A stretch of DNA of 64,000 bases from Francisella salimarina. Its GTDB lineage: Bacteria; Pseudomonadota; Gammaproteobacteria; Francisellales; Francisellaceae. The notes under the pieces are model-generated. The model was not told where the DNA came from. It did no database searches and worked only from the letters and a program-made list of their open reading frames with translations. The DNA lies in assembly GCF_007923265.1 (NCBI RefSeq), contig NZ_VOJA01000005.1, forward strand, positions 124,001-188,000, read 5' to 3'. Shown piece by piece: positions 47,995 through 57,390 of the stretch; positions within the stretch are counted from its first letter, which is position 1; every line of letters begins with the position of its first letter. The position numbers and the translations under genes are program-made.

Positions 47995-49812
47995 TTAAAG
48001 AGTTCCACGAGCTGCTTTTTTACGATCAGATTCTGTTAGATGTTTCTTTCTTAGTCTGATTGATTCAGGTGTAATTTCAACAAGCTCATCATCTTCGATA
48101 AACTCAAGAGCATACTCAAGAGTTAGTTTAATTGGAGTAACTAGTGTAAGAGCATCATCTTTACCAGAGGCACGAACGTTAGTTAACTGTTTACCTTTAC
48201 AAGGGTTAACCGCTAAGTCGTTATCTCTACTATGAATACCAATAATCATACCCTCATAAACATCTGTACCGTGAGAGATAAACATTTTACCTCTCTCCTG
48301 AAGGTTCCAAAGAGCAAACGCTACTGCTTTACCTGATAGCATAGAAACTAGAGTACCGTTTTGACGAGTTTCAAGAGTTTGCTTTTTCATAGGTCCGTAA
48401 TGATCAAATACTTTGTTTAAAATACCTGAGCCAGATGTGATAGTTAAAAATTCTGTATAAAAACCAATTAAACCACGCGATGGAATAATAAACTCAAGTT
48501 TTACACGACCTTTACCATCTGGTTCCATATTTTTAAGCTCACCTTGACGTAAGCCCATTCTTTCCATTACAGTACCTTGATGCTCTTCTTCGATATCTAT
48601 AATTGCTTGCTCATAAGGTTCGTGTTTTTCGCCATCAACATCTTTAAAGATTACATGTGGGCGAGATACTGCAATCTCATAACCTTCACGGCGCATATTT
48701 TCAAGTAAGATCGAAAGGTGAAGCTCGCCACGACCAGATACTTTAAATTTATCAGGATCATCAAGTTGCTCAACTCTTAGAGCTACGTTTGTAAGTAGTT
48801 CCTTGTCAAGACGGTCTTTAATTTGACGAGAAGTTACATATTTACCTTCTTTACCAGCAAATGGAGAGTTGTTAACTTGGAAAGTCATACTAATAGTTGG
48901 CTCATCTACAGAAAGCTCAGGTAATGCTTCTACTTTATCAGGGCTACATAATGTATCTGATATATTCAAACCTTCCATACCTGTTACACATACAATATCA
49001 CCAGCTTGAGCTTCAGGCACTTCAACTCTGTCTAGACCCATATAGCCTAATATTTGTAATACTCTACCATTACGAGTTTTACCATCTTTACCAACAATAG
49101 TTACAGGAGTATTTGTTTTGACTTTACCTCTTTGGATACGACCAATACCAATAGTACCTGTGAAGTTAGAATAGTCTAAGGAAGATATTTGCATTTGGAA
49201 TGGACCATTTTCATCAACAGCTGGATGCTCAACATTTTCAACAATAGCCTTGAAAAGATCAGTCATATCTTCTTTTTGTTCGCCAAGCTCATTAGTTGCC
49301 CAACCATTGATAGCTGAAGCATAAATAATAGGAAAATCTAATTGTTCATCAGTAGCACCCAGTCTATCAAATAGATCAAATACTTGATCGACTACCCAGT
49401 CAGGGCGAGCGCCATCTCTATCGATTTTGTTGATAACTACAATTGGTTTTAAACCTTGAGCAAAAGCTTTTTCTGTTACAAATCTTGTTTGAGGCATAGG
49501 ACCATCAACAGCATCAACTAGTAGTAATACTGAGTCAACCATAGATAATACACGTTCAACCTCACCACCGAAGTCAGCATGGCCTGGAGTATCTACGATA
49601 TTAATTCGGTAGTTATTCCATTTTAGAGCAGTGTTTTTTGCAAGGATTGTAATCCCTCTTTCTTTCTCAATGTCATTTGAGTCCATGACTCTTTCAACTT
49701 CTGGGCCACGAGTGTTTAGTGTACCAGATTGTTGTAATAGTTTATCAACCAGTGTAGTTTTACCATGGTCAACGTGTGCGATAATCGCAATATTTCTTAA
49801 ATTCTCAATCAT
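47995..49812 (-). CDS. typA: Ribosome-associated translational GTPase TypA/BipA
   Basis: A 605-residue GTPase of the EF-G group, standard for TypA. G1 is [16 protein letters not shown]2 GITI, G3 [16 protein letters not shown] and G4 [16 protein letters not shown]-like domains and the BipA-specific C-terminus follow ([35 protein letters not shown], split here by family position). It acts on 70S ribosomes in stress and low-temperature growth, aiding 50S assembly. It is divergent from the unknown gene at 49956. Confidence 0.97.
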   Translation of the reverse strand: MIENLRNIAIIAHVDHGKTTLVDKLLQQSGTLNTRGPEVERVMDSNDIEKERGITILAKNTALKWNNYRINIVDTPGHADFGGEVERVLSMVDSVLLLVDAVDGPMPQTRFVTEKAFAQGLKPIVVINKIDRDGARPDWVVDQVFDLFDRLGATDEQLDFPIIYASAINGWATNELGEQKEDMTDLFKAIVENVEHPAVDENGPFQMQISSLDYSNFTGTIGIGRIQRGKVKTNTPVTIVGKDGKTRNGRVLQILGYMGLDRVEVPEAQAGDIVCVTGMEGLNISDTLCSPDKVEALPELSVDEPTISMTFQVNNSPFAGKEGKYVTSRQIKDRLDKELLTNVALRVEQLDDPDKFKVSGRGELHLSILLENMRREGYEIAVSRPHVIFKDVDGEKHEPYEQAIIDIEEEHQGTVMERMGLRQGELKNMEPDGKGRVKLEFIIPSRGLIGFYTEFLTITSGSGILNKVFDHYGPMKKQTLETRQNGTLVSMLSGKAVAFALWNLQERGKMFISHGTDVYEGMIIGIHSRDNDLAVNPCKGKQLTNVRASGKDDALTLVTPIKLTLEYALEFIEDDELVEITPESIRLRKKHLTESDRKKAARGTL

Positions 49813-49955
49813 TAAATTTTACCTATTTTTATAAAATCACCAACAATTATAGACTAATAAGGTTTAAAAGTACCTAAAAATTAAATACTTTGATTTGATA
49901 ATTGGTTTTCTAATTTCAATATCAAAATAATCTTTTATGAATTTGGGGTTGCTGA

Positions 49956-51563
49956 ATGGTTTTGTTAAAATATAAACTAAACTTATTAGCAAATTATAGT
50001 TGGGGTATTTTGTTACAGCTCAATAGAATAAAAGCAATATTTAAAAGTAGAAACTCGTATAATAATACCTATGTTAGTGAACTAATATCATCGATTCATC
50101 GTGCTGATGTCAAAGCGGCGATACTATCTATACTTTGGGCAGCTGGACCAGTCACGATTATAGCTATAACTTTGGGGTATTATTTAAGTCATGGTCAAGG
50201 AGTTCCGCTAGTTACAGTTGCATATTTTTCTTTTTATGTGTTTTTTGTAGGTTTAGTAGGTTTTATTAGTAAAATAATTTTTGATTCTATCAAGCACCGT
50301 GAAAAAGAGTTGATGCAAGATAAGTTTCTATCTGTAATTGAGGAATCATATCAAAGTTTATATATGTCTAAAAAGCTTGCTCTTAGTAATCTAACCGATC
50401 AGGTAAGGGATAATAAGATTGCTTATGAGATTCTTGCTAAGTCTCATCCAACAAGTAAAGAAATATTTTATGCATTTAAATTACATTTTAATAAGGAAAT
50501 GGCAGAGTTTGCTGAGATTATATACTTGTATAGAGATAATGGTTTTCCTATAGACACTCCGAGTAATAAGCGTAAATTAAGAAGCTTCTATAAGCAAATA
50601 AATAGTAACCAGAGTATTCCTGATGATTTAAGGATCAAGTTTCAAAATGCTTTAGTTGGTAAATATTCAGATTTGAATAAAGGCCTTGATAGGAAAATAG
50701 GCTTTTTGTCTAAGATTTATAGCAGTGCAGGGATGTATAACTTGTATGATTTAGAAGATGCAAGTAATGTTATAACTCTTTTTATAGAATTATTATCTGG
50801 TAGAAAAATTTATTATTTGAAAGCAGTTTCTAAGTTTGAAGATACTAAAAAAGATTATTTATTTAATTCTATAGAGAAGTTAAGAACAGGAGTTCTTGAA
50901 AAATATAATCATATTCTAGGTATTTATAAACAATGTTATTTAGCTGTATCTGAAGTTGCGCCTAATTTAGATTTGATAGAAGTTGTTGATACAGCTCCAG
51001 ATATAATAAACAATCTAAATCAATTAGAGCAATCAATAAAACAGCTATCTACAAAAAATCAGCCTAAAGAAATCAAGAAGCTAATACAGCAAAATAAAAA
51101 TAGGTTTCATCAAAGAATGCGCATCATAAAAACTCAGCTTAAAAGGATGAATATTCTATTGAACCAATGGAAGTCTTTAGAGTTTGGTAGTGATGAGAAG
51201 TTGAGTAAAAATATAGAACATCAATTAGCTTATATCTTTCTCGAAGAGCAAATGAGAATGTCTATAGCTTATAAAATGTTTGAATATATCAACCATGAGC
51301 ATGACTTTTCTTCGAAAACTGAGCAAATCAAAGCCTATGCTCGACAGATAGTAAAAATATTACAGGAGCCTCTAGATTTACAAGAATCTACAGTCTTAAC
51401 AGCTATTGAAAGTTCTCCAAGGGCGAATCTTAGTAGTATAAGGTTTAGTAATTCAACAACAGAGAAGCTTAATACTACATATAATCTATGTAGATCTGTG
51501 AAGACAAATATTGTTGAATTAAGAAAGCAATTAAATAAAATATTAGTAGCACAGTATATTTAA
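49956..51563 (+). CDS. Unknown inner-membrane protein with long helical cytosolic domain
   Basis: A 535-residue protein I do not recognise. Two adjacent transmembrane helices (about 58-80 and 86-110) are followed by ~420 residues rich in Lys, Glu, Gln, Leu and Ile, almost wholly helical with likely coiled coils (e.g. LNQLEQSIKQLSTKNQPKEIKKLIQQNKNRFHQRMRIIKTQLKRMNILL). No signal peptide and no catalytic motif are seen. Both ends of the large domain would lie on the same side of the membrane. The start ATG has only a weak GGGG-containing upstream region. It may be lineage-specific. Confidence 0.7.
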   Translation: MVLLKYKLNLLANYSWGILLQLNRIKAIFKSRNSYNNTYVSELISSIHRADVKAAILSILWAAGPVTIIAITLGYYLSHGQGVPLVTVAYFSFYVFFVGLVGFISKIIFDSIKHREKELMQDKFLSVIEESYQSLYMSKKLALSNLTDQVRDNKIAYEILAKSHPTSKEIFYAFKLHFNKEMAEFAEIIYLYRDNGFPIDTPSNKRKLRSFYKQINSNQSIPDDLRIKFQNALVGKYSDLNKGLDRKIGFLSKIYSSAGMYNLYDLEDASNVITLFIELLSGRKIYYLKAVSKFEDTKKDYLFNSIEKLRTGVLEKYNHILGIYKQCYLAVSEVAPNLDLIEVVDTAPDIINNLNQLEQSIKQLSTKNQPKEIKKLIQQNKNRFHQRMRIIKTQLKRMNILLNQWKSLEFGSDEKLSKNIEHQLAYIFLEEQMRMSIAYKMFEYINHEHDFSSKTEQIKAYARQIVKILQEPLDLQESTVLTAIESSPRANLSSIRFSNSTTEKLNTTYNLCRSVKTNIVELRKQLNKILVAQYI

Positions 51564-51567
51564 CAAG

Positions 51568-52440
51568 TTATTTTGTTAGTCTTGTATATCTAGCAATCAT
51601 TGTTTCGTTGCCACTAGTTCCACCACAGTGAATATAGATAATAGGCTTTGTAAGTTTATGATGTTCATTTAATAATGCGCGCCAAGCTATAGGGTCGTAT
51701 AGTAGCTCAAACTCAATTTCTGTCTGCTCTAGAAGCTTTTGGTATATTGCGTAATTTTGGGTATCTAGCTGCCCAAAATGAGTTTTAAAGCTTAAATTGA
51801 GAATTCTAGGATGATTTAAACTACTATCAATATCATTAAATTGATTTTTTAAGTATTGATTATCACCAACACATGCAATAGTGTAGACTTTGTTTGGTAG
51901 ATACTTTTCAAGATATAATGCAGTTGTGCCAGTACCAGATGCCACAACGATACTATAATTATCAATATTATTTTCTAGACAGTACTTTTTGATTTCATTA
52001 GCACAGTCAGCTATGCCTTCTTCAGCGAGAGTATTTCTACCACCTTGATCAAAGAAATAAAGGCTATTGTCTATATTGTAATTCGTCTTTATATTTTTTA
52101 GCTTTAGAGAGCTTGTAGTCTCAAATAACTGCATTCCATTTTCTAGAGCTAGTTTTAGGTTGCCATTTTTAGCGTTTTTAAGAAATTTTGGTAGTGGTTT
52201 TATCCAATAATGGAAATTCCAGCCTTTGATCTTAGCTAGCTGTGATAATGCCAGCATGAAATTAGATTGATTACCACCAAAAGATACAATGGTTTTAATG
52301 TGAGAGTATTTATCTGGGTTTTTTAGAAGATAAGCTAATTTTCTAGCTTTATTGCCAGAGAAAATCGGGTGATTTAGATCATCTCTCATTACAATGAAAT
52401 CTTTATCTTCAAAAGATATTTCTTGAAACAAGGAGACCAT
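51568..52440 (-). CDS. PLP-dependent enzyme of the ACC deaminase / D-cysteine desulfhydrase family
   Basis: A 290-residue fold-type-II PLP enzyme. The N-terminal VMRDDLNHPIFSGNKARKLAYLL contains the PLP lysine candidate in GNKARK, followed by TIVSFGGNQSNFMLALSQLAK. ASGTGTTALYL is the phosphate-binding loop and IIYIHCGGTSG lies near the end. It is somewhat shorter than the usual ~330 residues. D-cysteine desulfhydrase activity is more likely than true ACC deaminase, but the sequence does not decide. A rubredoxin gene ends eight bases upstream on the same strand. Confidence 0.82.
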   Translation of the reverse strand: MVSLFQEISFEDKDFIVMRDDLNHPIFSGNKARKLAYLLKNPDKYSHIKTIVSFGGNQSNFMLALSQLAKIKGWNFHYWIKPLPKFLKNAKNGNLKLALENGMQLFETTSSLKLKNIKTNYNIDNSLYFFDQGGRNTLAEEGIADCANEIKKYCLENNIDNYSIVVASGTGTTALYLEKYLPNKVYTIACVGDNQYLKNQFNDIDSSLNHPRILNLSFKTHFGQLDTQNYAIYQKLLEQTEIEFELLYDPIAWRALLNEHHKLTKPIIYIHCGGTSGNETMIARYTRLTK

Positions 52441-52448
52441 TTAAGAAA

Positions 52449-52619
52449 TTATTCTTCTAATAGTTCAAACTCATCCTTACCAACACCACAGTCAGGACAT
52501 TCCCAATCTTCAGGAACATCTTCCCATTTAGTACCAGGTTCTATACCGTCTTCTGGCCAACCTTCAGCTTCATCATAAATTAAACCACAAACGATACAAA
52601 TGTATTTTCTATATTCCAT
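52449..52619 (-). CDS. Rubredoxin (56 residues)
   Basis: Read on the minus strand, the frame gives a 56-residue acidic protein beginning [20 protein letters not shown] and ending ELLEE. It has the rubredoxin iron site: Cys8 and Cys11 (CIVCG) and Cys41 and Cys44 (CPDCG), with Tyr, Trp and the [12 protein letters not shown] and [13 protein letters not shown] stretches conserved in the family. It carries one electron via a mononuclear Fe(Cys)4 centre; the partner is unknown. It lies eight bases before the PLP enzyme gene, so the two probably share a transcript. Confidence 0.93.
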   Translation of the reverse strand: MEYRKYICIVCGLIYDEAEGWPEDGIEPGTKWEDVPEDWECPDCGVGKDEFELLEE

Positions 52620-52706
52620 AATTAACTCTAAAAAAATGATTAGTGAATAAAAAGTTGCAATATTTTAGCATTATAAAAATCGTATATCCAGTACCTTATT
52701 AAAACA

Positions 52707-53324
52707 TTACAAAAGGTTATACTTAGATTCATCAATACCAATCTTACGTGATTTATTTGAAAAAAATATAATATTATTTTCAACGAAAAGATCTGTAATT
52801 TGTCTAGGTATATCTTTGTCTAAATGTCTTCTAATGAGTCTATGGAAGGCATCTTGATTGCTTTCATTAAAGTGTTTTTTGAATGTTTTATTAACAACGC
52901 TTTCATGGCAAGACAGGAATTTTTTGATACGTATTTTAGGATCAGTATTACTATTACCAGTGTCGCATTGGTTAGGAGCAGCAGTAGCTATATTGAATCC
53001 CTTACGTGTATAGTATGATGCAATACCTCTAAAAATTCGATCATTACTAAAAATTGTGATGCTAAGGTAAGTACGGAAATCACGATATCTTTCGACATAC
53101 TCACCAACTTTAGCACAGATATAACCATCCATATTATCTTTGTTGCCTTCACCATAAATTATTGGTACAAGTTCAAAGTTATGATAGATTTGGGTTTTAT
53201 TGAAGTTTGCTTCTAATTCTTGTGGATTTGTAAAGACAATTACTCTGTCAAAATTACCCTCAGAAATATGAGAGAAGTTGTTATAGTTTTCAGAATCAAC
53301 TATTGCTAGTTTGAGATATTCCAT
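52707..53324 (-). CDS. PIN-like domain protein, possible ribonuclease
   Basis: A 205-residue cytosolic protein. The N-terminal half fits a PIN-like pattern: strand then acids in LAIVDSENYNN, VIVFTN, then an acidic helix NMDGYICAKVGEYV in the position of the conserved Asp, and ITIFSNDRIFRGIASYYTRKGFNI in the place of the SxDxxF-x-G stretch. The C-terminal half is basic and helical (FKKHFNESNQDAFHRLIRRHLDK). That would make it a metal-dependent RNA-cutting enzyme, but the match is by eye and distant. No antitoxin-like gene is beside it. It is divergent from selO. Confidence 0.5.
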   Translation of the reverse strand: MEYLKLAIVDSENYNNFSHISEGNFDRVIVFTNPQELEANFNKTQIYHNFELVPIIYGEGNKDNMDGYICAKVGEYVERYRDFRTYLSITIFSNDRIFRGIASYYTRKGFNIATAAPNQCDTGNSNTDPKIRIKKFLSCHESVVNKTFKKHFNESNQDAFHRLIRRHLDKDIPRQITDLFVENNIIFFSNKSRKIGIDESKYNLL

Positions 53325-53433
53325 AACTATTTGACTCCTTATCCTAGCGCTTATGGTATCTATTTTACCTCAAAAGCTATGATATTATCTATACTCTGCT
53401 AAAATTATACTAAAATAGTAAAGTATAGGTTTT

Positions 53434-54825
53434 ATGATTGATTTACAATATAGTTATACAGACTTATCTAATGAGTTTTATTCACAACAAAAAGTATACA
53501 GATATCCTAATGCAAAGTTACTGATTGTAAATGACTGTTTAGCCAAGGATTTGGGCTTAGATTTAGAAGGTAAATCAGCACAAGAGTTATTAAAAAATTT
53601 GTTAGGGTATAGTAGTATAAAGCCAATTTCACAAGCTTATGCTGGTCATCAGTTTGGTAATTTTACAATGTTAGGAGATGGTCGAGCTATCTTAATTGGT
53701 GAATATGAAAAACCAAATGGGGAGCTGGTTGATTTTCATCTAAAAGGAGCTGGCTTAACTAAGTTCTCTCGGGGTGGTGATGGTAAAGCAGCTTTAGCGC
53801 CAATGCTTAGAGAATATATAGTTAGTGAAGCTATGCATAATCTAGGCATACCTACTAGCCGAATTTTAGCTGTGATATCAACAGGTGAGAATATTCAAAG
53901 AAATAAATTACAACAAGGAGCAATAGTTCTTAGAGTTGCAAGTAGTCACATTAGAGTAGGTACTTTTCAGTATGCAGCTATGCTTGGGGAGAGTTATAGC
54001 CAAGAGTTATTAGACTATACGATTGTTAGACATAATATTCCATACGCTGATAATAAAGCTTTGAGCTTACTTGACTATGTCATTGATAAACAGACAACTT
54101 TAATAACACAATGGGAAAGAGTAGGTTTTATTCATGGGGTTATGAATACTGATAATATGACTATTTCAGGCGAAACTATTGACTATGGACCTTGTGCATT
54201 TATGGATACTTATGATCCTGATACTGTTTTTAGTTCAATAGATCGAGATGGAAGATATGCGTTTGCTAATCAAGCATCAATTGCTGGCTGGAATATTGCA
54301 AGACTAGCAGAAAGTTTATTGAAACTTATTTCAACAGATGAGGATGAAGCTATTGAATTAGCTCAAGATAAACTGCAAAGTTATTCGGAAATTTATAAGC
54401 AAAAATGGAGACAAATGTTTCTTAGTAAAATAGGTTTTAGTATCAATAGTGAATATGATGATGAACTTATTTCCGGTTTGCTCACTGATATGTTTAAACA
54501 TAAGTTAGATTATACAAATACGTTCTATAATCTAAGCTATAATAATTTTGATTACTTGCGGAATAAAGGCTTAAAAGATTGGTTAGATAAATATGTCAAT
54601 TACGATATCAATTTTGAAAGTATGATGAAATCTAATCCAGTAATAATTCCGCGTAATCATCAAGTTGAAAAAGCACTTGAGTTTGCAGAAAATGGTAATT
54701 TTAGTATTCTTCAAAGTCTTGTGACAGCACTTGAAGCACCATATAAACTCAACGCGTTCACTAAGAAATATATGTCAGAGCCTTTAGAGCAAGAGAAAGT
54801 TAGATTTACTTTTTGTGGTACTTAA
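53434..54825 (+). CDS. selO: SelO-family protein AMPylase (YdiU)
   Basis: A 463-residue SelO pseudokinase that transfers AMP from ATP to Ser, Thr or Tyr of target proteins in redox stress. Family blocks are PISQAYAGHQFGNFTMLGDGRAILIGE, DFHLKGAGLTKFSRGGDGKAALAPMLREYIVSEAMHNLGIPT (the Arg-rich nucleotide-flipping site), FIHGVMNTDNMTISGETIDYGPCAF and NQASIAGWNIARLAE. It ends FCGT, a common bacterial end in place of the selenocysteine tail of eukaryotic forms. It is slightly shorter than E. coli YdiU but complete at both ends. Confidence 0.94.
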   Translation: MIDLQYSYTDLSNEFYSQQKVYRYPNAKLLIVNDCLAKDLGLDLEGKSAQELLKNLLGYSSIKPISQAYAGHQFGNFTMLGDGRAILIGEYEKPNGELVDFHLKGAGLTKFSRGGDGKAALAPMLREYIVSEAMHNLGIPTSRILAVISTGENIQRNKLQQGAIVLRVASSHIRVGTFQYAAMLGESYSQELLDYTIVRHNIPYADNKALSLLDYVIDKQTTLITQWERVGFIHGVMNTDNMTISGETIDYGPCAFMDTYDPDTVFSSIDRDGRYAFANQASIAGWNIARLAESLLKLISTDEDEAIELAQDKLQSYSEIYKQKWRQMFLSKIGFSINSEYDDELISGLLTDMFKHKLDYTNTFYNLSYNNFDYLRNKGLKDWLDKYVNYDINFESMMKSNPVIIPRNHQVEKALEFAENGNFSILQSLVTALEAPYKLNAFTKKYMSEPLEQEKVRFTFCGT

Positions 54826-54848
54826 ATAGTTTATTAAATATTAGCGTG

Positions 54849-56120
54849 TTAAGAAGCTTTGGTAGTTTTATCTACTATTACTGCTGTAGTCATGCTTCCA
54901 TGTATATTTAGAGGTGTTCTAAAACTATCAATAAGAGCGTCTACACCTAGTATTAAACCAATAATTTCCCATGGTAAATTAAAATATGTAAATACGACGC
55001 CAGCGGCTACATACGCAGTGCCAGGAATACCAGAAACACCTAGTGAAGCAAACATGCAGATTAGAGATATAGTAAGTATTGTTGCAAAATTTATATCCAT
55101 ATCTGTTGCAGACATAGCCATAATTGCTAATATTGCAGGAAATACTCCTGCACAACCATTCATACCCATAGTGGTGCCCATAGTAGGTGCAAATGTAGAA
55201 ATAGTCTCTGATAATCCATATCTGTTAAGACCATTTATAGATAGTGGTAGGGTACCCATACTTGATCTAGACGTAGCAGCTACAAGTAAAGCTCTCCATA
55301 TACTTTTATAGAATTTTACTAAATTTGTACCGAATATCAGAAGCAATGCTATATGCATAAGTAAAACTATAAACATAGCTATATAACAAGCTAAAACAAA
55401 AGAAATAACTGCAGATATACTTCCTTTATCTAATTCAATACTCATTTGTATCATTAGTCCTAGCACTCCATAAGGTGTAGTTGCAATAACTAACTTTGCT
55501 AGTTTTTTGATTACAAAAAAAGCAGAATCAATAAAATTTATAAATGGATCAGCTAGCTTACTATCTTCACGATGAGCTATAAGCATTGAGAAACCAATTA
55601 ATATAGCAAATATAACAACAGCAATAACATTATTTTTATCCATTTGTTGAAAAATATTATCTGGTAAGAAGCTTAGTATATTCTCAGATAGAGTGGCTGA
55701 TTTTGCTTCTTTGGTTACTGCAGTCATTGAGCTAAGATCTATACCTTGACCAAGCTTCATTAAAATAGCAACTGTTGAGCCAATCGCAGCACTTATGCCA
55801 GTAAGAACAAGTAAAATTATGATTGTTTTTGTAGCAAGCTTTATTATATATGAGCTTTTATGGTTTCTTAGGTTTATTATTGAGTGAATAATTGATGTCA
55901 ATACAATAGGGATAATTAACATTTTAAGTAAAGAGATATAACCATCACCTAAAATATTACTAATTTGTATGAAACTATTACTATAACTATTTGTCCAATT
56001 GTAAACAATGCCAATAATAATTCCTGTAACTAGTGCTAATATCGTTCTAAGGTTGAAGCTAACTTGCTTAACATGTAGATATATTAGAAGAGAGATTGAT
56101 ATTATAAGTAAAACCACCAT
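54849..56120 (-). CDS. tcyP: Sodium/proton:dicarboxylate-type symporter, TcyP-like (cystine)
   Basis: A ~423-residue DAACS transporter. It aligns by eye with E. coli TcyP: ISNILGDGYISLLKMLIIPIVLTSII, the first re-entrant loop region, TSRSSMGTLPLS, MGTTMGMNGCAGVFPAILAIM and LIDSFRTPLNIHGSMTTAVI. It lacks the aspartate-transporter motif NMDGT, having NGCAG, which favours cystine over dicarboxylates. I prefer ATG 56120, preceded by AAGG, over an ATG 45 bases upstream. Cystine import would suit an organism that also uses ggt. It is divergent from the amino-sugar genes. Confidence 0.78.
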   Translation of the reverse strand: MVVLLIISISLLIYLHVKQVSFNLRTILALVTGIIIGIVYNWTNSYSNSFIQISNILGDGYISLLKMLIIPIVLTSIIHSIINLRNHKSSYIIKLATKTIIILLVLTGISAAIGSTVAILMKLGQGIDLSSMTAVTKEAKSATLSENILSFLPDNIFQQMDKNNVIAVVIFAILIGFSMLIAHREDSKLADPFINFIDSAFFVIKKLAKLVIATTPYGVLGLMIQMSIELDKGSISAVISFVLACYIAMFIVLLMHIALLLIFGTNLVKFYKSIWRALLVAATSRSSMGTLPLSINGLNRYGLSETISTFAPTMGTTMGMNGCAGVFPAILAIMAMSATDMDINFATILTISLICMFASLGVSGIPGTAYVAAGVVFTYFNLPWEIIGLILGVDALIDSFRTPLNIHGSMTTAVIVDKTTKAS

Positions 56121-56178
56121 ATTTTTAACCTTATTATATAAAATTGTAGAGATGGATTTTAACATAGTTTACTAGATT

Positions 56179-56193
56179 GGTATACTACATACC
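56179..56193. promoter_or_regulatory. GGTAT-N5-ATACC dyad, possible operator
   Basis: A perfect 5-base inverted repeat GGTAT-ACTAC-ATACC lies in the 197-base gap between the cystine-type symporter and the amino-sugar genes. The form resembles sites of GntR-family amino-sugar regulators (TGGTnT/AnACCA type). No regulator gene is nearby. It is closer to the symporter start than to the deaminase start. Low information content; inference only. Confidence 0.3.
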
Positions 56194-56317
56194 TGGCATG
56201 AATTTTTCTTATCAAAAATTAATAACAATTGTCTATATTTGATAGATGTTTTTATTGTAAAAATAAAAAAAAGAAGCCTATAATTGATTACCTATAATTT
56301 TTACTTTATCAATTAAT

Positions 56318-57349
56318 ATGACAAAAACGCTTATGCATCAAGAAGCTAGTAGTAGTTTCGAAAAAGTTGCCAATCAACTTAAACTTAACAAAGATATCAT
56401 TAAATCTATAGTCAAAACTCTTAAAGAAAAGAACATTAAAAGAGTTATTACTGTAGCAAGAGGAAGTTCTGATTGTGTGGCAAATTATGCAAAATATTTA
56501 TTTGAGACTCAGTTAGGATTTAGTGTTTCTTCGCTACCACCTTCTGTAACGACTATTTATAATAAAAATATAGGCGATGAGCATACATTAGCTATAGGTA
56601 TATCACAATCCGGTGGTAGCCCTGACTTGCGTCTAGCTCTTGAAGGTTGCAAGAAAGCAGGGTGTACTACACTAGCTATAGTCAACGTGGAAAAGTCACC
56701 TTTAGCAGACAGCGCAGATTTGGTCTTACCTGTGAGAGCTGATGCAGAAAATGCTGTTGCAGCAACCAAGAGTGTAATAACTTCATTAGTTGCACTAGTA
56801 AGTATTGTAGCTGAATATAATCAAGATCAAGCTCTTTTGGAAAGTTTGAATAGTCTCCCTGAAACACTGGAAACGAGTCTAAATTCTGATTGGACTCCAG
56901 CTATAGAAGAGCTTAAGAAAAGTAAAAACATGTTTGTCATCGGAAGAGGTTTTGGATTCCCGATAGTCCAAGAGATGGCTTTGAAATTCAAAGAAACATG
57001 TGGGATACATGCAGAAGCATTTAGTTCAGCCGAAGTATTACATGGTCCATTTGCTTTGATGAATCAGACTTTTACAACATTTACCATACTGCAACATGAT
57101 GAGAGTGCTCAAGGTACACGTGATATAGTCAAGAGAATGACTGATTTAGGAGTTAGAACTGTTTTCGCTACAACAGATAATCAATCTGATGCAAAAGTTC
57201 ATCTACATGTTAATGTAGCAACACATCCAATTCTTGAAACTGTAGTTATATTGCAAAAATTCTATTTGATGGTTAATGATCTAGCATTGTCGTTAGGTTA
57301 TAATCCGGATAGTCCTAGTAATCTAAAAAAAGTTACCGAAACAGTTTAA
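56318..57349 (+). CDS. SIS-domain protein, glucosamine-6-phosphate deaminase type (NagB-II)
   Basis: A 343-residue protein with two SIS sugar-isomerase domains. The first has RVITVARGSSDCVANYAKYLFE and IGISQSGGSPDLRLALEGCKKAG; the second has MFVIGRGFGFPIVQEMALKFKETCGIHAEAFSSAEVLHGP. This is the isomerase half of GlmS without the glutaminase, a form known as a deaminase converting glucosamine-6-P to fructose-6-P (NagB-II) in other gammaproteobacteria. The link with a sugar importer and a hexosaminidase downstream supports this. AgaS-type specificity is the alternative. Confidence 0.8.
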   Translation: MTKTLMHQEASSSFEKVANQLKLNKDIIKSIVKTLKEKNIKRVITVARGSSDCVANYAKYLFETQLGFSVSSLPPSVTTIYNKNIGDEHTLAIGISQSGGSPDLRLALEGCKKAGCTTLAIVNVEKSPLADSADLVLPVRADAENAVAATKSVITSLVALVSIVAEYNQDQALLESLNSLPETLETSLNSDWTPAIEELKKSKNMFVIGRGFGFPIVQEMALKFKETCGIHAEAFSSAEVLHGPFALMNQTFTTFTILQHDESAQGTRDIVKRMTDLGVRTVFATTDNQSDAKVHLHVNVATHPILETVVILQKFYLMVNDLALSLGYNPDSPSNLKKVTETV

Positions 57350-57390
57350 TTTAGGTATTTACTATAGTTTTATCTTTGAAGGAGAAAACA

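Noticed and set aside
53434-54825. selO as a truncated gene because it is shorter than E. coli YdiU
   Set aside because: N-terminal and C-terminal family blocks are both present and it ends in the common FCGT tail; the difference is spread through loops.
54859-55311. A 150-codon plus-strand frame inside the cystine-type symporter
   Set aside because: It is antisense to conserved transporter motifs; such long antisense frames are common opposite membrane proteins.
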